Of a stretch of DNA of 64,000 nt, positions 8,764-17,088 are shown one piece after another. The DNA is taken from assembly GCF_033971325.1 (NCBI RefSeq), contig NZ_CP117180.1, positions 812,041-876,040 of the forward strand, read 5' to 3'. Under the pieces are notes generated by a model. It searched no databases. It saw only the letters and a list, made by a program, of their open reading frames with translations, and had not been told where the DNA came from. Position 1 is the first letter of the stretch; each line of letters begins with the position of its first letter. A program made the translations under genes and the position numbers. Origin of the DNA: Hydrogenobacter sp. T-2. GTDB taxonomy: Bacteria > Aquificota > Aquificia > Aquificales > Aquificaceae.

Positions 8764-10029
8764 CTAAACCTCCTTTAATAAAACATTATAATCCCTTTTC
8801 TTGCTTATGGACTTTAACTCCTCAGGCAATTTGGAAAGCTCATTAAAGAAGGTTTCTCTTATCTCTTCCAAGGTAGGCAGTGGCTTTGTAAGGTTTCCCT
8901 CTTTGAATACAAGCTCCACAAGCCCTCCCTCTCTGTAGGGAATAACCTCATCGTAGCACATAAGACCATTTTCATAGTGCCTTATGACTTGTCTTTTGTA
9001 GGGAAAGGTTTGCTTTCCGGGGCTTAACTTAAACTTTGGCTTTCCTTCATATTCCACCAGCTTGTAGGCTATATCAAGATAGGGAGCGTCCGCAGAGGTC
9101 AAAACCTTAGTGCCAACGCCAAAGATATCCACTGGTGCACCATTTGATACAAGTTTGTGTATGTCCTCTTCATCAAGCCCACCACTTACCACAATCCTTA
9201 TATCCCAAAAGCCTTCCCTCTGGAAAAGCTCCTTGACTTTCACGCATTCCTCAAGTAGGTCTCCACTGTCAACCCTTACTCCCACAACCCTTATACCTTC
9301 TCTGAGGAGTTTTAAAGCCTTTTTTGCCCCCTCGAAGGTATTATAGGTGTCTATGAGAAACACCGTCTTGTCTGGAAAGCTCCTTGCAAAAGCCCTAAAG
9401 GCTTCCTCCTCTTCCTCAAAGACCATAACAAAGGAGTGTGCCATAGTGCCAAAGACGGGAATGGCATACTTCCTTCCTGCGCAGAGGTTTGAGGTTCCTG
9501 TAAAACCTGTTATATAGCAAGCCCTCGCTCCGTATAGACCTGCGTCAAGCCCATGAGCTCTTCTCAAGCCAAAGTCCACAAGAGCTTTACCCTTAGATGC
9601 CAAGTAGCACCTTGCGGATTTTGAGGCAACAAGCGTATTGTAATGCACTATGTTTATAACGAGCGTCTCAAGGATCTGCACCTCCGGCAAAGACCCTTCT
9701 ATCTGAATAAGCGGTTCATTTTGAAGGACTATCATACCCTCCCTTATAGCGTAGAGGTTTCCCCTGAACTGATACTGCTCCAGATAATCCAAAAACCAGT
9801 CCTTAAACATGTTCAAGGACTTCAGATACCTTAACTCCTCACTACCAAACTTGAACTCCCCAAGGGCTTCAATGAGAGGCTCAAGCCCACAGGATACGAG
9901 AAAGTTTCTGTTTTCTGGAAGTTTTCTCACAAAAAGGCTAAAGACCGCCCTGCCCACCTTGTTGTTTTCAAGGTAAGCCTGAGCCATGGTGAGCTCATAC
10001 AGGTCTGTAAAGAGCCCCTTTCCCTGCAT
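8764..10029 (-). CDS. pncB: Nicotinate phosphoribosyltransferase
   Basis: Makes nicotinate mononucleotide from nicotinate and PRPP, the entry to NAD salvage (Preiss-Handler route). 421 residues. 'LFTDLYELTMAQAYLEN' at the N-terminus is the family hallmark; 'DFGLRRAHGLDAG' contributes the catalytic-histidine region, 'GFTGTSNLCAG' and 'GTMAHSFVMVFEEE' are conserved, and 'RVDSGDLLEECV' binds PRPP/phosphate. It belongs to the PncB2-like branch. nadD, the next step of the pathway, is encoded separately at 39079-39672. It sits between the GH57 gene and rpoZ in the operon. Confidence 0.95.
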   Translation of the reverse strand: MQGKGLFTDLYELTMAQAYLENNKVGRAVFSLFVRKLPENRNFLVSCGLEPLIEALGEFKFGSEELRYLKSLNMFKDWFLDYLEQYQFRGNLYAIREGMIVLQNEPLIQIEGSLPEVQILETLVINIVHYNTLVASKSARCYLASKGKALVDFGLRRAHGLDAGLYGARACYITGFTGTSNLCAGRKYAIPVFGTMAHSFVMVFEEEEEAFRAFARSFPDKTVFLIDTYNTFEGAKKALKLLREGIRVVGVRVDSGDLLEECVKVKELFQREGFWDIRIVVSGGLDEEDIHKLVSNGAPVDIFGVGTKVLTSADAPYLDIAYKLVEYEGKPKFKLSPGKQTFPYKRQVIRHYENGLMCYDEVIPYREGGLVELVFKEGNLTKPLPTLEEIRETFFNELSKLPEELKSISKKRDYNVLLKEV

Positions 10030-10038
10030 GGTAGTATT

Positions 10039-12066
10039 TTATTCAAAGCCTAAAAGATTGAGCGTTTTTTGACTTAGCTTCTCTCTGTTTTCCCACGCCC
10101 AGTTTTGAAGCTCCCACAGGTTTACCATAAGTTCATACTTCCCAACCCCTCTGTTGTAATCTTTGATAAAGGTGGCTATCTCCTCTGCTTCCCCTTCTGA
10201 CAATCCCATAAGTATCTTCTTACCTACGTATCTTTCCGTCCAAAACTTGACAGAGACATCTCTTATGTCAAGGTTAAGGCTTTCCGCCTTGTCCAATACC
10301 TTCTTAATCTCATCCACAGGAGCAAGCCTTCTAAGAAGAAGGTAAAGCTTTAGCCTGAGGTATGCTTTTACATTATCTTCTATCAAGTTTCCTGCTTCAA
10401 AATACCTGCCTCTTGCATGAAAAAGCAAACCCTCAAGCAGGAGTTCATAGCTTTCGGTAAAGTTCACATCCTCTTCAAGGTATGTATAAGCCCATTTATC
10501 CAGTAGCCAACTGAGAAAAGGTTGAGGCACATGACTAAGATTAAACTCCCTTAGCTCCTCTAAGGCTTCAAACTCCTCTTCCGTTTCCATATCCTTGATG
10601 TAGACCTTCCAAGGTTCAAAGCCCTCTACCCTATAGTAGAAATTTCCCAACGTTCCTTCCTGAGGTATGACGTCTGACAGCTCAAGGGCGGTTATGGAAG
10701 TGATTAGACGCTCCCTTGAAACCTTCTGAGGCAAGACAAGGCTCTGCCACACCCCAAGACCGTTGCCATAAGATTGAAGGTTGCTGGGAGCTTCAGAAAG
10801 CACCTTGAGAAATCTCTCCTCAAGCCCGCTATCGCCCATAAGGTCTATGGCTTTTTTTGCAAAGAGCAGGTTCTTTACAGCCTCTATACCAGAAATCTCT
10901 GCAAAAAACCAGCCATCGGAAGAAAAGGCATAACTTATGTATTTGTAAGCATATAGATGCTTAAAGAGCTCCGCTCTTTCCTCTTTGCTAAGAGGTCTTT
11001 TTGCCTTTTCCTGCAGATATTCTTCCTTTGAACCTCCAAGCGGTATATCCACAAAGTCAAAAAGGGCACTCTGCGGGTCTTTTGTATATTTTTCCAAGGC
11101 TCTAAAGAGCCTTTCCTTTACCTTTGACCTGACTATTTCAAGGGCTTCCCTCATAGGTCCTCTCCACTTTTGATGCCAACCAGGAAGACCACCAGTGGAG
11201 CAGCCGCAGTCAGACCTCCATCTTTCTATACCGTGAGCACAGCTCCAAGAGGTAAACTCCCATATATCCGTTTCTCCCTCTGGATGCATTATCTTGTGTA
11301 TTTCCTCAAGACCTTTGATGTTTGGATAGTTCTCTATAAGGTAAGCAAGCCCCATCTCACCAAACTTCTTGTGATGACCAAAGGTCTCACCATCCACCGC
11401 AATAAGGGTAAGACCCCTTCTTTCGCCTACTCTTCTTATAACTTCATCCATGTGGTTTATAAGCTCTCCAAAGGCTATACCATGAGAGAGCTCCCCATCG
11501 TAGATAAAGATATCCATATGACCCTCTGGCAGATGCAGTCTAAGGTAGCTTCCCTTTGTTTTGACCTGATGTGGTGCAAGTATGAGGTATTTTATGCCAT
11601 GCTTTAGCAAGAGGGAAAGGGTTTTTCTGTCTACCGCAAGCTCAGGAAGCCAAAAGCCAGAGGGTTTTCTTCCAAAGACCCTTTCAAAGGCTCTTATACC
11701 CCAAACTATCTGGACTTCCCTGTCCTCCTCTGGGTCAAGGGGCAGTATAGTGTGGTTAAAGCCTGAGGCTATAGCCCTTTTGCCTGAGGTCTTAAGCCTT
11801 TGGACAAACCAAGGTTTTTCTCTGAGAAGCCAAGAGAGAAGACTGTAGGTGAAGTTAAAGCTTACGTGCTCGTAGTTGTTTACCACCTTAAGTATCCTGC
11901 CTTCCTTCCTATAGTGTGCGTAAAGGTTTGGAAGATAGGATTCTCTGAATATTCTCTCGTTCCAATTCTCAAAAGGTTGGGCAGATTCCTCTATGGGTAC
12001 AAGACCAAGGTATGGGTTTTCCCTTGGTGGTTGATGAAAATGGCAATGTATACAAAGAAAGTTCAT
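10039..12066 (-). CDS. Glycoside hydrolase family 57 protein with DUF3536 region
   Basis: 675 residues. The N-terminal half is a GH57 catalytic barrel: 'HFHQP' at 9-13 is conserved region 1, 'GFWLPELAVD' and 'SHGIAFGELINH' follow, and 'AVDGETFGHHKKFGEMGL' carries the acidic catalytic region with the conserved GETFGHH run. The C-terminal half matches the DUF3536-type extension found in Aquificales, Deltaproteobacteria and Nitrospirae. GH57 enzymes act on alpha-glucans (amylase, branching or transferase activities). The specific activity cannot be read from sequence; a role in glycogen turnover is inferred. Its ATG overlaps the accA stop by four bases. Confidence 0.9.
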   Translation of the reverse strand: MNFLCIHCHFHQPPRENPYLGLVPIEESAQPFENWNERIFRESYLPNLYAHYRKEGRILKVVNNYEHVSFNFTYSLLSWLLREKPWFVQRLKTSGKRAIASGFNHTILPLDPEEDREVQIVWGIRAFERVFGRKPSGFWLPELAVDRKTLSLLLKHGIKYLILAPHQVKTKGSYLRLHLPEGHMDIFIYDGELSHGIAFGELINHMDEVIRRVGERRGLTLIAVDGETFGHHKKFGEMGLAYLIENYPNIKGLEEIHKIMHPEGETDIWEFTSWSCAHGIERWRSDCGCSTGGLPGWHQKWRGPMREALEIVRSKVKERLFRALEKYTKDPQSALFDFVDIPLGGSKEEYLQEKAKRPLSKEERAELFKHLYAYKYISYAFSSDGWFFAEISGIEAVKNLLFAKKAIDLMGDSGLEERFLKVLSEAPSNLQSYGNGLGVWQSLVLPQKVSRERLITSITALELSDVIPQEGTLGNFYYRVEGFEPWKVYIKDMETEEEFEALEELREFNLSHVPQPFLSWLLDKWAYTYLEEDVNFTESYELLLEGLLFHARGRYFEAGNLIEDNVKAYLRLKLYLLLRRLAPVDEIKKVLDKAESLNLDIRDVSVKFWTERYVGKKILMGLSEGEAEEIATFIKDYNRGVGKYELMVNLWELQNWAWENREKLSQKTLNLLGFE

Positions 12067-13013
12067 AGCTCCACAAAAACCCCCATCCTCTCAAACTTTC
12101 TGACCCTTTCCTGCACTAACTCCTCGGGTTTCATTTGTAAGAGTTCTCTCAGGCATTTTCTTAAGACGTATTTTAGCACCCTTGCACTTCTTTTGTGGTC
12201 CCAATGGGCTGAACCAAGAGGCTCTGGCACTATGGCATCTATAACTCCAAGCCTTAGAAGGTCTTGGGCTGTGAGCTTGAGGGCTTTTGAGGCTTCCTTT
12301 ACCTTGCCTTGGTCTTTCCAAAGTATTGCCGCACAGCCTTCAGGAGATATCACCGAATAGACCGCATTTTCTAACATAAGCACCCTATTGGCAACTCCAA
12401 GAGCAAGGGCACCACCAGAGCCACCCTCTCCTATTATCACCGCAATACTTGGAACTTTCAAGTAGCCAAAGGTATATAGACTTTGGGCTATGGCTTCAGA
12501 CTGTCCCCTCTCTTCCGCACCTATACCCGGATATGCTCCCGGTGTGTCTATAAGTGTTATAACAGGCATACCATACTTTTCCGCCAACTTTGCTATCCTT
12601 ATAGCCTTTCTATATCCTTCGGGATGAGGCATGCCAAAGTTCCTTTCCATCTTCTCCTTTGTTGTCCTACCCTTTTCTTGACCTATCACCGCCACAGGGA
12701 AAGCGTCAAAGTAAGCAAAACCAGCCACTAAGGACTTGTCATCTCCAAAACACCTATCTCCATGAAGCTCTATGAAGTTTTTGAATATGAGGTTTATGTA
12801 GTCAACTGCGTGTGGTCTTTGAGGATGTCTTGCAAGGAGAACCCTCTCCCAAGGGTCAAGTTTTGAATATATCTCTTTGCTCTTTTTTAAGAATTCCCTT
12901 TGAGCTTTTCTGAGCTCCTTTTCCCTCTCTTTGTCTCCAAGACTGTATAGTCTTTTGAGTTGCTCAACCTTTTGGTATATCTCTTGAAGCTCCCTCTCAA
13001 AATCTGGAAACAT
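12063..13013 (-). CDS. accA: Acetyl-CoA carboxylase carboxyltransferase subunit alpha
   Basis: With AccD it transfers carboxyl from carboxybiotin to acetyl-CoA, making malonyl-CoA for fatty acids. 316 residues, the usual length. The N-terminus 'FPDFERELQEIYQKVEQLKRL' and core motifs 'FIELHGDRCFGDDKSLV', 'GRTTKEKMERNFGMPHPEGYRKA', 'DTPGAYPGIGAEERGQ' and 'GEGGSGGALAL' are all characteristic. The open frame continues upstream through the tRNA gene, so the true start is the ATG at 13013, which matches the family N-terminus. It begins 16 bases after the tRNA-Val CCA end and is probably on the same transcript. Confidence 0.97.
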   Translation of the reverse strand: MFPDFERELQEIYQKVEQLKRLYSLGDKEREKELRKAQREFLKKSKEIYSKLDPWERVLLARHPQRPHAVDYINLIFKNFIELHGDRCFGDDKSLVAGFAYFDAFPVAVIGQEKGRTTKEKMERNFGMPHPEGYRKAIRIAKLAEKYGMPVITLIDTPGAYPGIGAEERGQSEAIAQSLYTFGYLKVPSIAVIIGEGGSGGALALGVANRVLMLENAVYSVISPEGCAAILWKDQGKVKEASKALKLTAQDLLRLGVIDAIVPEPLGSAHWDHKRSARVLKYVLRKCLRELLQMKPEELVQERVRKFERMGVFVEL

Positions 13014-13029
13014 CTTGAAGATTATACCA

Positions 13030-13105
13030 TGGTAGGCGCGGGCGGATTTGAACCGCCGACCTCTGGCGTGTCGGGCCAGCGCTCTGCCAGCTGAGCTACG
13101 CGCCT
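13030..13105 (-). tRNA. tRNA-Val(GAC), with C at position 33
   Basis: A full 76-nt cloverleaf with encoded CCA. The acceptor stem AGGCGCG pairs perfectly with CGCGCCT; the D-stem is GCTC/GAGC, the anticodon stem CTGGC/GCCAG and the T-stem GGCGG/CCGCC around TTCAAAT. The seven-base anticodon loop is CCGACAC, which puts GAC (valine) at 34-36, at bases 13072-13070. Position 33, normally U in almost all tRNAs, is C (base 13073 is G on the plus strand). accA follows 16 bases downstream, so the tRNA is likely processed from an accA transcript. Confidence 0.95.
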
Positions 13106-13110
13106 TATAG

Positions 13111-13124
13111 GTTATAATTATAAC
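13111..13124. promoter_or_regulatory. Palindromic divergent -10 element between tRNA-Val and gmk
   Basis: GTTATAATTATAAC is a perfect 14-base palindrome in the 19 bases between the tRNA 5' end (13105) and the gmk ATG (13125). It contains TATAAT on each strand: 13113-13118 reading right and 13122-13117 reading left. Expected start points would be about 13125 for gmk, giving an essentially leaderless mRNA, and about 13110 for the tRNA. No clear -35 box is seen on either side. Confidence 0.65.
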
Positions 13125-13763
13125 ATGCTCTTCGTCCTTTCCGCACCCTCTGGAACAGGTAAAACTACGATAGCGGATAGACTTCTCAAAAGCTGTCCCA
13201 AGGTAAAGAGGATAATAACCGCAACCACAAGACCACAAAGAGAGGGAGAGGTGCACGGTGTGGACTACATCTTCATGGATAGGGAAGAGTTTGAAAGAAA
13301 GATAGAGGAAGGCTATTTTCTTGAATACGCTAAGGTCTACGGAAACTACTACGGCACACCCAAGGACCAAGTCCTAAGGAACGAAGAAGAAGGCATAGAC
13401 TCCCTTCTCGTTATAGACGTGCAGGGTGCAAAGAAGGTAAAGGAGGTCTATCCAGAAAACGTGCTTATCTTTCTTATGCCACCAAGCCTTGAGGAACTAA
13501 GGAGGAGGCTCTTGGGTAGAGGCTACGGCAGGGAAAACTTAGAACAAAGGCTTCAAAAGGCTGAAGAGGAGATAGCCTGTGCAAAACACTTTGACTATAT
13601 AGTGGTAAACGAGTTTATAGACAAGACCGTTGAAGCTCTTCACACAATAATAGTTGCTCACAGATATAGACGGGAAAACTTTCTAAAGAAGCCTAACGTA
13701 AACGATGAGGCCATAAGTCGTATTCTCAGCAAGGTCTCTTGTAAAAGCTTTGAGTCTCTATAA
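13125..13763 (+). CDS. gmk: Guanylate kinase
   Basis: Phosphorylates GMP to GDP with ATP in the cytoplasm. 212 residues. The P-loop 'SAPSGTGKTT' begins at residue 6, followed by the GMP-binding 'TTRPQREGEVHGVDYIFMDREEF' segment and 'GNYYGTP'. The lid and C-terminal helix are normal. No Shine-Dalgarno box precedes the ATG; a TATAAT ends only seven bases upstream, so translation is probably from a leaderless transcript. It is first in a plus-strand operon with asd, a JAMM protease and a Memo-type protein. Confidence 0.97.
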   Translation: MLFVLSAPSGTGKTTIADRLLKSCPKVKRIITATTRPQREGEVHGVDYIFMDREEFERKIEEGYFLEYAKVYGNYYGTPKDQVLRNEEEGIDSLLVIDVQGAKKVKEVYPENVLIFLMPPSLEELRRRLLGRGYGRENLEQRLQKAEEEIACAKHFDYIVVNEFIDKTVEALHTIIVAHRYRRENFLKKPNVNDEAISRILSKVSCKSFESL

Positions 13764-13781
13764 TGGGATATAATTTAACCT

Positions 13782-14798
13782 ATGGGATACAGGGTAGCGG
13801 TAGTTGGTGCAACGGGTGAAGTAGGAAGGGCTTTCCTAAAGGTTCTGGAAGAGAGAAACTTTCCCGTGGACGAGCTGTTCCTTTTTGCCTCAGAGAGGTC
13901 CGAAGGGCTTGAGCTTACCTTCAAGGGTGAAAGGTTAAAAGTTCAGGCACTTAATAAGGTCGCCGACTTTAAAGGCATAGATATAGCACTTTTTTCTGCG
14001 GGCTCTTCCATAAGTAAGGAATATGCACCGAGGTTTGTCTCTGATGGTGCGGTTGTTATAGATAATTCCTCTGCCTGGAGGCTTGACCCAGAAGTGCCTT
14101 TGGTAGTGCCAGAGGTAAATCCAGAAGATGTCAAAGACCACAAGGGTATAATAGCCAACCCTAACTGCTCTACCATACAGATGCTTGTAGCACTAAAGCC
14201 CATATACGATGCGGTTGGGATAGAAGCCATAGTGGTCTCCACCTACCAGTCAGTGTCTGGTGCAGGTGCAAAAGCCATAAGGGAGCTTCAAGAACAAACA
14301 AGGGCATGGTGCGAAGGAAAAGAAATACCACCAGCAAAGGCACTGCCAAAAAGAATAGCCTTCAACGTAGTGCCACAGATAGACGTTTTTACAGAAAACG
14401 GATACACGAAGGAAGAGTTAAAGATGCTAAACGAGACCAGAAAGATACTCCATGACCCCCATATAAGGGTCTCCGCAACCTGCGTAAGAGTGCCGGTCTT
14501 TTATGGACATTCAGAGGCGGTAAGCGTCAAGTTAAAGTCCGAACTTTCTCCAGAGTCCGCAAGGGAGATACTAAGCAAGGCAAAAGGCGTTGTAGTGGTG
14601 GACAACCCCTTAGAGGGTCAATATCCTCTTGCAATAGAGGTGGCAGGAAAAGATGAAGTCTTTGTGGGAAGGATAAGAAAGGATTTGGTCTTTGAGCCGG
14701 GGCTTTCCATGTGGATAGTGGCGGACAACATACGCAAAGGTGCAGCTACCAACGCAGTGCAGATAGCAGAACTTCTAACCCAATACGCTATGGTGTAA
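13782..14798 (+). CDS. asd: Aspartate-semialdehyde dehydrogenase
   Basis: Reduces aspartyl phosphate to aspartate semialdehyde with NADPH, the branch point to lysine/DAP, threonine and methionine. 338 residues. The N-terminal Rossmann motif is 'VVGATGEVGRAFL'; the catalytic cysteine is C129 in 'ANPNCSTIQM'. 'SVSGAGAKA' and 'RVPVFYGHSEAV' contribute to phosphate and substrate binding. A TATAAT at 13769-13774 lies eight bases before the ATG, so it may have its own leaderless transcript. The downstream JAMM gene starts two bases after its stop. Confidence 0.97.
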   Translation: MGYRVAVVGATGEVGRAFLKVLEERNFPVDELFLFASERSEGLELTFKGERLKVQALNKVADFKGIDIALFSAGSSISKEYAPRFVSDGAVVIDNSSAWRLDPEVPLVVPEVNPEDVKDHKGIIANPNCSTIQMLVALKPIYDAVGIEAIVVSTYQSVSGAGAKAIRELQEQTRAWCEGKEIPPAKALPKRIAFNVVPQIDVFTENGYTKEELKMLNETRKILHDPHIRVSATCVRVPVFYGHSEAVSVKLKSELSPESAREILSKAKGVVVVDNPLEGQYPLAIEVAGKDEVFVGRIRKDLVFEPGLSMWIVADNIRKGAATNAVQIAELLTQYAMV

Positions 14799-14800
14799 AG

Positions 14801-15217
14801 ATGCTAAGGATTAAAGGCTCTGCTCTTCAGAAGGCTATAGCACAAGCGGAGAGAGATTACCCTTATGAAACCTGTGGTCTTCTTTTAGGAAAAGTGGAAG
14901 GAAACCTAAGGACTGTCTTTGGAGTATATGAAACACCCAACGCAAACCCCGACAGAAAACATGACCGTTATGAGATAGCACCAGAAGATTACCTAAAGGC
15001 TGAAAAAAAGGCAAAAGAGTTTGGGCTTGAGATAGTGGGCGTATACCATTCCCACCCCGACCATCCAGATAGACCTTCTCAATTTGATGAGGAAAGGGCT
15101 TTTGAAGGCTTTTCTTATCTAATACTTTCTGTAAGCAAAGGCAAGGTGGTCTCCTACAGAAGCTGGGAGCTTGTTGACCAAAAGTTTAGAGAGGAAGAGA
15201 TTTTAATATTTGGATGA
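14801..15217 (+). CDS. JAMM/MPN+ zinc metalloprotease (Mov34 family)
   Basis: 138 residues. Complete JAMM active site: E23 in 'YETCGLLLG', then H83-S-H85 and D96 in 'HSHPDHPDRPSQFD', an exact H-x-H-x(10)-D. Bacterial relatives, such as the Mec+ protease acting on CysO, cut the C-terminal Gly-Gly bond of small ubiquitin-like sulfur carriers to release an amino acid. That role is plausible but no sulfur-carrier gene is adjacent. The frame is open into asd; ATG at 14801 matches the domain start and leaves only two bases after asd. It overlaps the Memo-type gene by four bases. Confidence 0.88.
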   Translation: MLRIKGSALQKAIAQAERDYPYETCGLLLGKVEGNLRTVFGVYETPNANPDRKHDRYEIAPEDYLKAEKKAKEFGLEIVGVYHSHPDHPDRPSQFDEERAFEGFSYLILSVSKGKVVSYRSWELVDQKFREEEILIFG

Positions 15218-16326
15218 AGCCCAAAGTAAGATCCCTTGAAGTGGTTCCCTATGGCGAGTCCTTCTGGCTAAAAGACCCAATGGTTATATCCGAGGGTCTT
15301 ATGGTCTCTTACCATGGTCTTGTTCTCTTGTCCTTTATGGACGGGACGAGGGAGCTTGAGGAGCTAAGGGCCGAGTTTTTCAAAAGGACTGGTATAATCC
15401 TTAAAGAGCAGGAGCTTAGGGAGTTTATTGAGCTTCTTGAAAGGTACCTTCTGTTAGAGGGAGAAAACTTCCAAAGGACCCTCAACTCCCTGCGTCAAGA
15501 GATGCTCCGTAAAGGCGTAAGACCCATGTCCCATGCGGGTGAGGTATATCCTGAGGATGCGGAAAGCTGTAGAGCCTTTCTGATGGGAGAGGAAAAGGAA
15601 AAGAGAGACCTGTTAGGGCTTGTGGTTCCTCATATGGACTTAAGAGTTGCAAGGAAAACTTACTGGGAGGGTTATGGAAGGCTCAAGGCGGACAAAAGGC
15701 TTGTGGTAATATTAGGCGTTTCCCACTATTGGCATGAAATGCCCTTTTCTGTCTTACCCCTACATATGGAAACACCCCTTGGCATACTTGAAACAAGAAA
15801 AGACCTGCTTGAGAAACTGCAATCCTTCTATAACTTTGACATAACCCATGACCTCTTTTCTTACAAACAAGAACATTCCATTGAGTTTGCCTCAATTTAT
15901 GCAAAAATGCTCTTTCCAGAGTCAAAGGCGTTAGCCCTTATAGTTTCCTATGGAGATAGAGACTTCCTAAAAACCCTTGCGGAAAACCTCTTAAGGGTAA
16001 TAGACAGAGAACTTCACCACACCCTTATAATCTCAAGCGTTGACCTAAGCCATGTGGGAAAAAAGTTTGGAGACGAACGAAGTTATGATCCTTCCTTTAT
16101 AGACAGGAAGTATCTTGAGCTTTTGCAAAACCTCAGAGGCGATGATGCCTTCGAACTACTCCAAGAAGGTAGCAACTTCACACGCATAGATGGTCAGTAT
16201 ACAAACCTGGTCTTTTCTCACATGTTAAAGGAGGCAGGTATTCAAAAGGGTGAGCTTTTTGATTACAGCTTCTACTATGAAAACCTCACAGACTCTATAG
16301 TTTCCTACGCAAGCATGGGCTTTTAG
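15214..16326 (+). CDS. Memo-family protein (AmmeMemoRadiSam system protein B type) with N-terminal domain
   Basis: 370 residues. The N-terminal part (about 1-95) resembles the small PqqD-like helical domain often attached to this family ('SFMDGTRELEELRAEF'). The rest is the Memo fold, related to extradiol dioxygenases, with metal-ligand candidates in 'VVPHMDLR', 'LGVSHYWHEM', 'QEHSIEF' and 'ISSVDLSHVGKKFGDE'. Memo proteins in bacteria are linked to an AMMECR1 domain and a radical SAM enzyme; neither partner is in this window. The reaction is unknown. Coupled to the JAMM gene by an ATGA overlap and convergent with DUF503 (four-base 3' overlap). Confidence 0.87.
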   Translation: MKPKVRSLEVVPYGESFWLKDPMVISEGLMVSYHGLVLLSFMDGTRELEELRAEFFKRTGIILKEQELREFIELLERYLLLEGENFQRTLNSLRQEMLRKGVRPMSHAGEVYPEDAESCRAFLMGEEKEKRDLLGLVVPHMDLRVARKTYWEGYGRLKADKRLVVILGVSHYWHEMPFSVLPLHMETPLGILETRKDLLEKLQSFYNFDITHDLFSYKQEHSIEFASIYAKMLFPESKALALIVSYGDRDFLKTLAENLLRVIDRELHHTLIISSVDLSHVGKKFGDERSYDPSFIDRKYLELLQNLRGDDAFELLQEGSNFTRIDGQYTNLVFSHMLKEAGIQKGELFDYSFYYENLTDSIVSYASMGF

Positions 16327-16610
16327 AGGAATAGGTATTCACTCTTAAGCTCAAGTATAAACTCTGGGTAGTGCCTTTCAAGTAGCTTTTTCACACCGCT
16401 TAGGGTGTTCTCCGCTATTGACTTTTCATGAGAAACACATACAAAGGCAAGGCTTGACCTCTGCCACAGGTCGTGGTAGTCTACTTCCGCCACAGAAACA
16501 TTAAAGGAAGACCTCACCTTGTCCTTTATAGACCTTAGGTAGTGCCTTTTTTCCTTCAGAGAACCATTCTCTGAAAAGAAGAGCTCTACCCTTAGTAGAC
16601 CTAACACCAT
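16323..16610 (-). CDS. DUF503 / YlxP-like protein
   Basis: 95 residues matching the DUF503 (YlxP) family: 'VELFFSENGSLKEKRHYLRSIKDKVRSSFNVSVAEVDYHDLWQ' is the conserved pattern, with a later helix and strand. YlxP lies in the nusA-infB operon of many bacteria and may act in ribosome or RNA biology, but no activity is established. Here it stands alone, convergent with the Memo-type gene and divergent from the exported protein at 16642. A TATAAT box is present in the short shared upstream region. Confidence 0.85.
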   Translation of the reverse strand: MVLGLLRVELFFSENGSLKEKRHYLRSIKDKVRSSFNVSVAEVDYHDLWQRSSLAFVCVSHEKSIAENTLSGVKKLLERHYPEFILELKSEYLFL

Positions 16611-16641
16611 AGCACGAGTAGATTATTATAATAACTCTATT

Positions 16642-17088
16642 GTGCTGTGGTTGCTTATTCTTCTCTTCCTATTGCACGCACATGCCCAAGATTGTCCACT
16701 CCTTAGAGTGAGATACCTTGCCTTAAAGGAAGATATGATATACGAAGACTTGATGCGAGAAGCGGAGATATTTATAGACATAGCGTGTGAAAAGGGAGAT
16801 AAAAAAGCAGGTAGGTCCGCAGACAGCATACTGCAGGCTCTTGAAAACATAAAGTTTCCAGAAAGCTTTGGAAAGGACAGAGTAGTTGCCAGCAAAAGAC
16901 TAAGAAGGGCTTCCCTTCTTCTAAACGAAACCACAAAATACTCAAGGAAGTATCCTCAGATATACGCATACCAGCTTCTTTTTTACCAAGTTGCAAGAGA
17001 AAACTACAGGGTTGGAGACTACGAATATGCTCTAAAATACTCTATTGCATCCTATAATCTTGGAAGGGCTATACTGGAGCTAAGATGA
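16642..17088 (+). CDS. Exported helical protein, function unknown
   Basis: 148 residues, not recognised. It begins with a short hydrophobic signal peptide (LWLLILLFLLHAHAQ), with likely cleavage after AHA, so the mature protein should be periplasmic. The rest is mostly helical with two cysteines early in the mature part (QDCPLL, DIACEKGD) that could form a disulfide. The start is GTG at 16642, ten bases after a TATAAT at 16627-16632, with no Shine-Dalgarno box. It overlaps trmI by four bases, which argues that it is a real translated gene. The helical, repeated look could suit a binding or scaffold protein. Confidence 0.75.
   Translation: MLWLLILLFLLHAHAQDCPLLRVRYLALKEDMIYEDLMREAEIFIDIACEKGDKKAGRSADSILQALENIKFPESFGKDRVVASKRLRRASLLLNETTKYSRKYPQIYAYQLLFYQVARENYRVGDYEYALKYSIASYNLGRAILELR

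Noticed and set aside
13014-13370. An accA open frame extended upstream through the tRNA gene
   Set aside because: The upstream 119 codons run antisense to gmk and through tRNA-Val; the family N-terminus starts at the ATG at 13013.
14711-14800. A longer N-terminus for the JAMM protease starting inside asd
   Set aside because: The added residues are the asd gene read in another frame; the domain begins at the ATG at 14801.
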